DNA of 7,495 bases, from positions 1 through 7,495 of the forward strand of contig JAABRB010000169.1 of the NCBI GenBank assembly GCA_011391185.1. The letters are read 5' to 3'. The position numbers and the translations under genes are program-made. Every line of letters starts with the position of its first letter. Position 1 is the stretch's first letter. Shown in pieces: positions 5,868-7,495 of the stretch. Origin of the DNA: Betaproteobacteria bacterium. Lineage in GTDB: Bacteria; Pseudomonadota; Gammaproteobacteria; Burkholderiales; SG8-39. The notes below the pieces were generated by a model. That model saw only the letters and a list, made by a program, of their open reading frames with translations, made no database searches and was not told the origin of the DNA.

Positions 5868-7286
5868 ATGACACCGAAAACCCTCTACGACAAGCTCTGG
5901 GACAGTCACGTGGTGCACATCGAGGAAGATGGCACTGCGGTCCTGTACATCGACCGGCATCTCGTGCACGAGGTGACAAGCCCGCAGGCATTTGAGGGGC
6001 TGCGGCTTGCCGGGCGCAAAGTCTGGCGCACCGACTCGATCGTGGCGACCGCCGATCACAACACGCCGACCACCGACTGGCACCGGGGCGTCGACGGCAT
6101 CGAGGACGCCATATCCCGGCTCCAGGTCACGACGCTGGACGACAACATGCGCGCGCACGGCGCGAAGGCGTACTTTCCGTTTCTGCACGCGCAACAGGGC
6201 ATCGTTCACGTGATCGGTCCCGAGACCGGCGCCACGCTGCCCGGCATGACCGTGGTGTGCGGTGACAGCCACACGAGCACGCACGGTGCGTTTGCGTGCA
6301 TGGCATTCGGCATCGGCACCTCCGAGGTCGAGCATGTGCTGGCGACGCAATGCCTGCTCGCGAAGAAATCGAAGAACATGCTTGTGCAGGTGGACGGACC
6401 GCTCGGCCGCGGCGTGACCGCCAAGGACGTCGCGCTGGCGCTGATCGGCAAGATCGGCACCGCCGGCGGTACCGGGTATGCGATCGAGTATGCGGGCAGC
6501 ACCATCCGTGCGCTTTCGATGGAAGCCCGCATGACCCTTTGCAATATGACGATCGAAGCCGGCGCGCGCTGCGGCATGGTCGCCGTGGACGACGCCACGA
6601 TCGCCTACCTGAAGGGCCGGCCGTTTGCGCCGCAGGGCGTGGCGTGGAACCGTGCCGTGGAGCACTGGCGGACGCTCACGAGCGATCCCCATGCCAAGTT
6701 CGATCGAGTCGTCACGCTCGATGCGCGGGAGATCAAACCGCAGGTTACCTGGGGCACTTCCCCGGAAATGGTCGTGAGCGTGGATGCCCGCGTGCCCGAT
6801 CCCGACCGGGAAAAGGTGGAGATCCGGCGCGAAGGCATGGCGCGCGCGCTCCAGTACATGGGCCTCGAGCCGAATGCACCCATGACCAGCATTCGCCTCG
6901 ACAAGGTGTTCATCGGATCCTGCACGAACTCGCGGATCGAGGACCTCCGGGCCGCCGCGGCGATCGTCAAGGGTCGCCACGTCGCACCGAGCCTGAAGCT
7001 CGCGATTGTGGTCCCCGGCTCGGGCCAGGTGAAGCGCCAGGCGGAGCAGGAAGGGCTCGACCGCGTCTTCAAGGACGCGGGATTCGAATGGCGCGAGCCC
7101 GGCTGCTCGATGTGCCTGGCGATGAACGCGGACCGCCTCGAGCCGGGCGAGCGCTGCGCCGCCACGTCGAACCGCAATTTCGAGGGCCGCCAGGGCGCGG
7201 GCGGCCGGACCCACCTCGTGAGCCCGGAAATGGCCGCCGCCGCTGCGATCGCCGGCCATTTTGTCGACGTTCGCGAGTGGCGCTAA
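5868..7286 (+). CDS. leuC: 3-isopropylmalate dehydratase, large subunit
   Basis: LeuC (472 residues) pairs with LeuD to form isopropylmalate isomerase, which converts 2-isopropylmalate to 3-isopropylmalate in leucine synthesis in the cytoplasm. It belongs to the aconitase family and holds a [4Fe-4S] cluster. The three cluster cysteines are visible: Cys352 in [13 protein letters not shown], and Cys413 and Cys416 in EPGCSMC. Other family signatures are the N-terminal [19 protein letters not shown] (62-68), [12 protein letters not shown] (131-142) and the C-terminal [10 protein letters not shown] (434-443). The length matches the usual 465-475 residues and nothing is missing. The start at ATG 5868 gives the standard N-terminus; its ribosome site (GGAC) is weak. 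leuD follows after 15 bp, so the two subunits are cotranscribed. Confidence 0.98.
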   Translation: MTPKTLYDKLWDSHVVHIEEDGTAVLYIDRHLVHEVTSPQAFEGLRLAGRKVWRTDSIVATADHNTPTTDWHRGVDGIEDAISRLQVTTLDDNMRAHGAKAYFPFLHAQQGIVHVIGPETGATLPGMTVVCGDSHTSTHGAFACMAFGIGTSEVEHVLATQCLLAKKSKNMLVQVDGPLGRGVTAKDVALALIGKIGTAGGTGYAIEYAGSTIRALSMEARMTLCNMTIEAGARCGMVAVDDATIAYLKGRPFAPQGVAWNRAVEHWRTLTSDPHAKFDRVVTLDAREIKPQVTWGTSPEMVVSVDARVPDPDREKVEIRREGMARALQYMGLEPNAPMTSIRLDKVFIGSCTNSRIEDLRAAAAIVKGRHVAPSLKLAIVVPGSGQVKRQAEQEGLDRVFKDAGFEWREPGCSMCLAMNADRLEPGERCAATSNRNFEGRQGAGGRTHLVSPEMAAAAAIAGHFVDVREWR

Positions 7287-7301
7287 CGCGGAGCCGCATG
7301 C

Positions 7302-7495
7302 ATGGATAAGTTCACCGTCATCACCGGGCTCGTCGTGCCGCTCGACCGCGCGAACGTCGACACCGACGCCATCATCCCGAAGCAGTTCCTGAAGTCGATC
7401 AAGCGCTCGGGATTCGGTCCGAATCTCTTCGACGCCTGGCGCTATATGGATATCGGCGAGCCGGGGATGGACAATTCGGTGCGACCCGTCAATCG
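7302..7495 (+). CDS. leuD: 3-isopropylmalate dehydratase, small subunit (5' part, cut by the window edge)
   Basis: The first 64 codons are present, beginning [20 protein letters not shown] and continuing with [19 protein letters not shown] and LFDAWRY, the conserved start of LeuD. The usual protein has about 200-216 residues, so about two thirds lie outside the window. LeuD supplies the swivel domain that completes the isopropylmalate isomerase active site with LeuC. ATG 7302 is preceded by GGAG at 7290-7293, eight bases away, a better ribosome site than those of its neighbours. An overlapping ATG at 7298 runs into a stop after three codons and is not the start. By analogy with related bacteria, leuB would be expected downstream, but it is not visible. 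Confidence 0.96.
   Translation, partial: MDKFTVITGLVVPLDRANVDTDAIIPKQFLKSIKRSGFGPNLFDAWRYMDIGEPGMDNSVRPVN

Noticed and set aside
5853..7259. 468-codon open frame on the minus strand across leuC
   Set aside because: leuC is unmistakable on the plus strand; the antisense product shows no family motif and is rich in Arg, His and Ala.
7287..7301. Small entericidin-type gene between leuC and leuD, as found in some betaproteobacteria
   Set aside because: The gap is only 15 bp and holds just the leuD ribosome site.

Overview
The window is GC-rich, densely coding DNA that looks like the chromosome of a proteobacterium, most likely a betaproteobacterium. The reasons are the LeuC/LeuD sequence style, the leuC-leuD order with a short gap, alternative GTG/TTG starts and weak Shine-Dalgarno sites. 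This assignment is by recognition only. I see no RNA gene, CRISPR array, phage module or defence system.

Layout. Positions 1-578 are a mobile-element scar. It holds a long hairpin whose arms carry TTATCCAC (39-102) and two copies of a 21-bp repeat of the IS21-family end type (173-218). An unassigned stretch follows (249-361). Last comes the C-terminal remnant of an IS4-family transposase on the minus strand (362-556), which stops 22 bp from the 3' end of the next gene. Positions 579-3599 (minus) encode a 1006-residue fusion of a duplicated MFS-like membrane domain with a spermidine-synthase-like domain. A 161-bp divergent intergenic region with small palindromes and direct repeats follows.

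On the plus strand come an MFS transporter of the HcaT/MFS_1_like type (GTG start at 3761), then 7 bp later an M48-family metalloprotease lipoprotein (4953-5798). After a 69-bp gap with a TATAAT box come leuC (5868-7286) and the 5' end of leuD (7302 to the window edge).

How the genes relate. LeuC and LeuD are the two subunits of isopropylmalate isomerase in leucine synthesis. The transporter and the protease are probably cotranscribed, but I see no functional link between them or to leucine synthesis. The fused MFS/spermidine-synthase-like protein stands alone and diverges from the transporter. Its biochemical role is not established, and its synthase motif departs from true aminopropyltransferases. 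I do not see evidence for a new multi-gene system. The items most worth a second look are this fusion protein, the layered insertion-sequence scar and the divergent control region.
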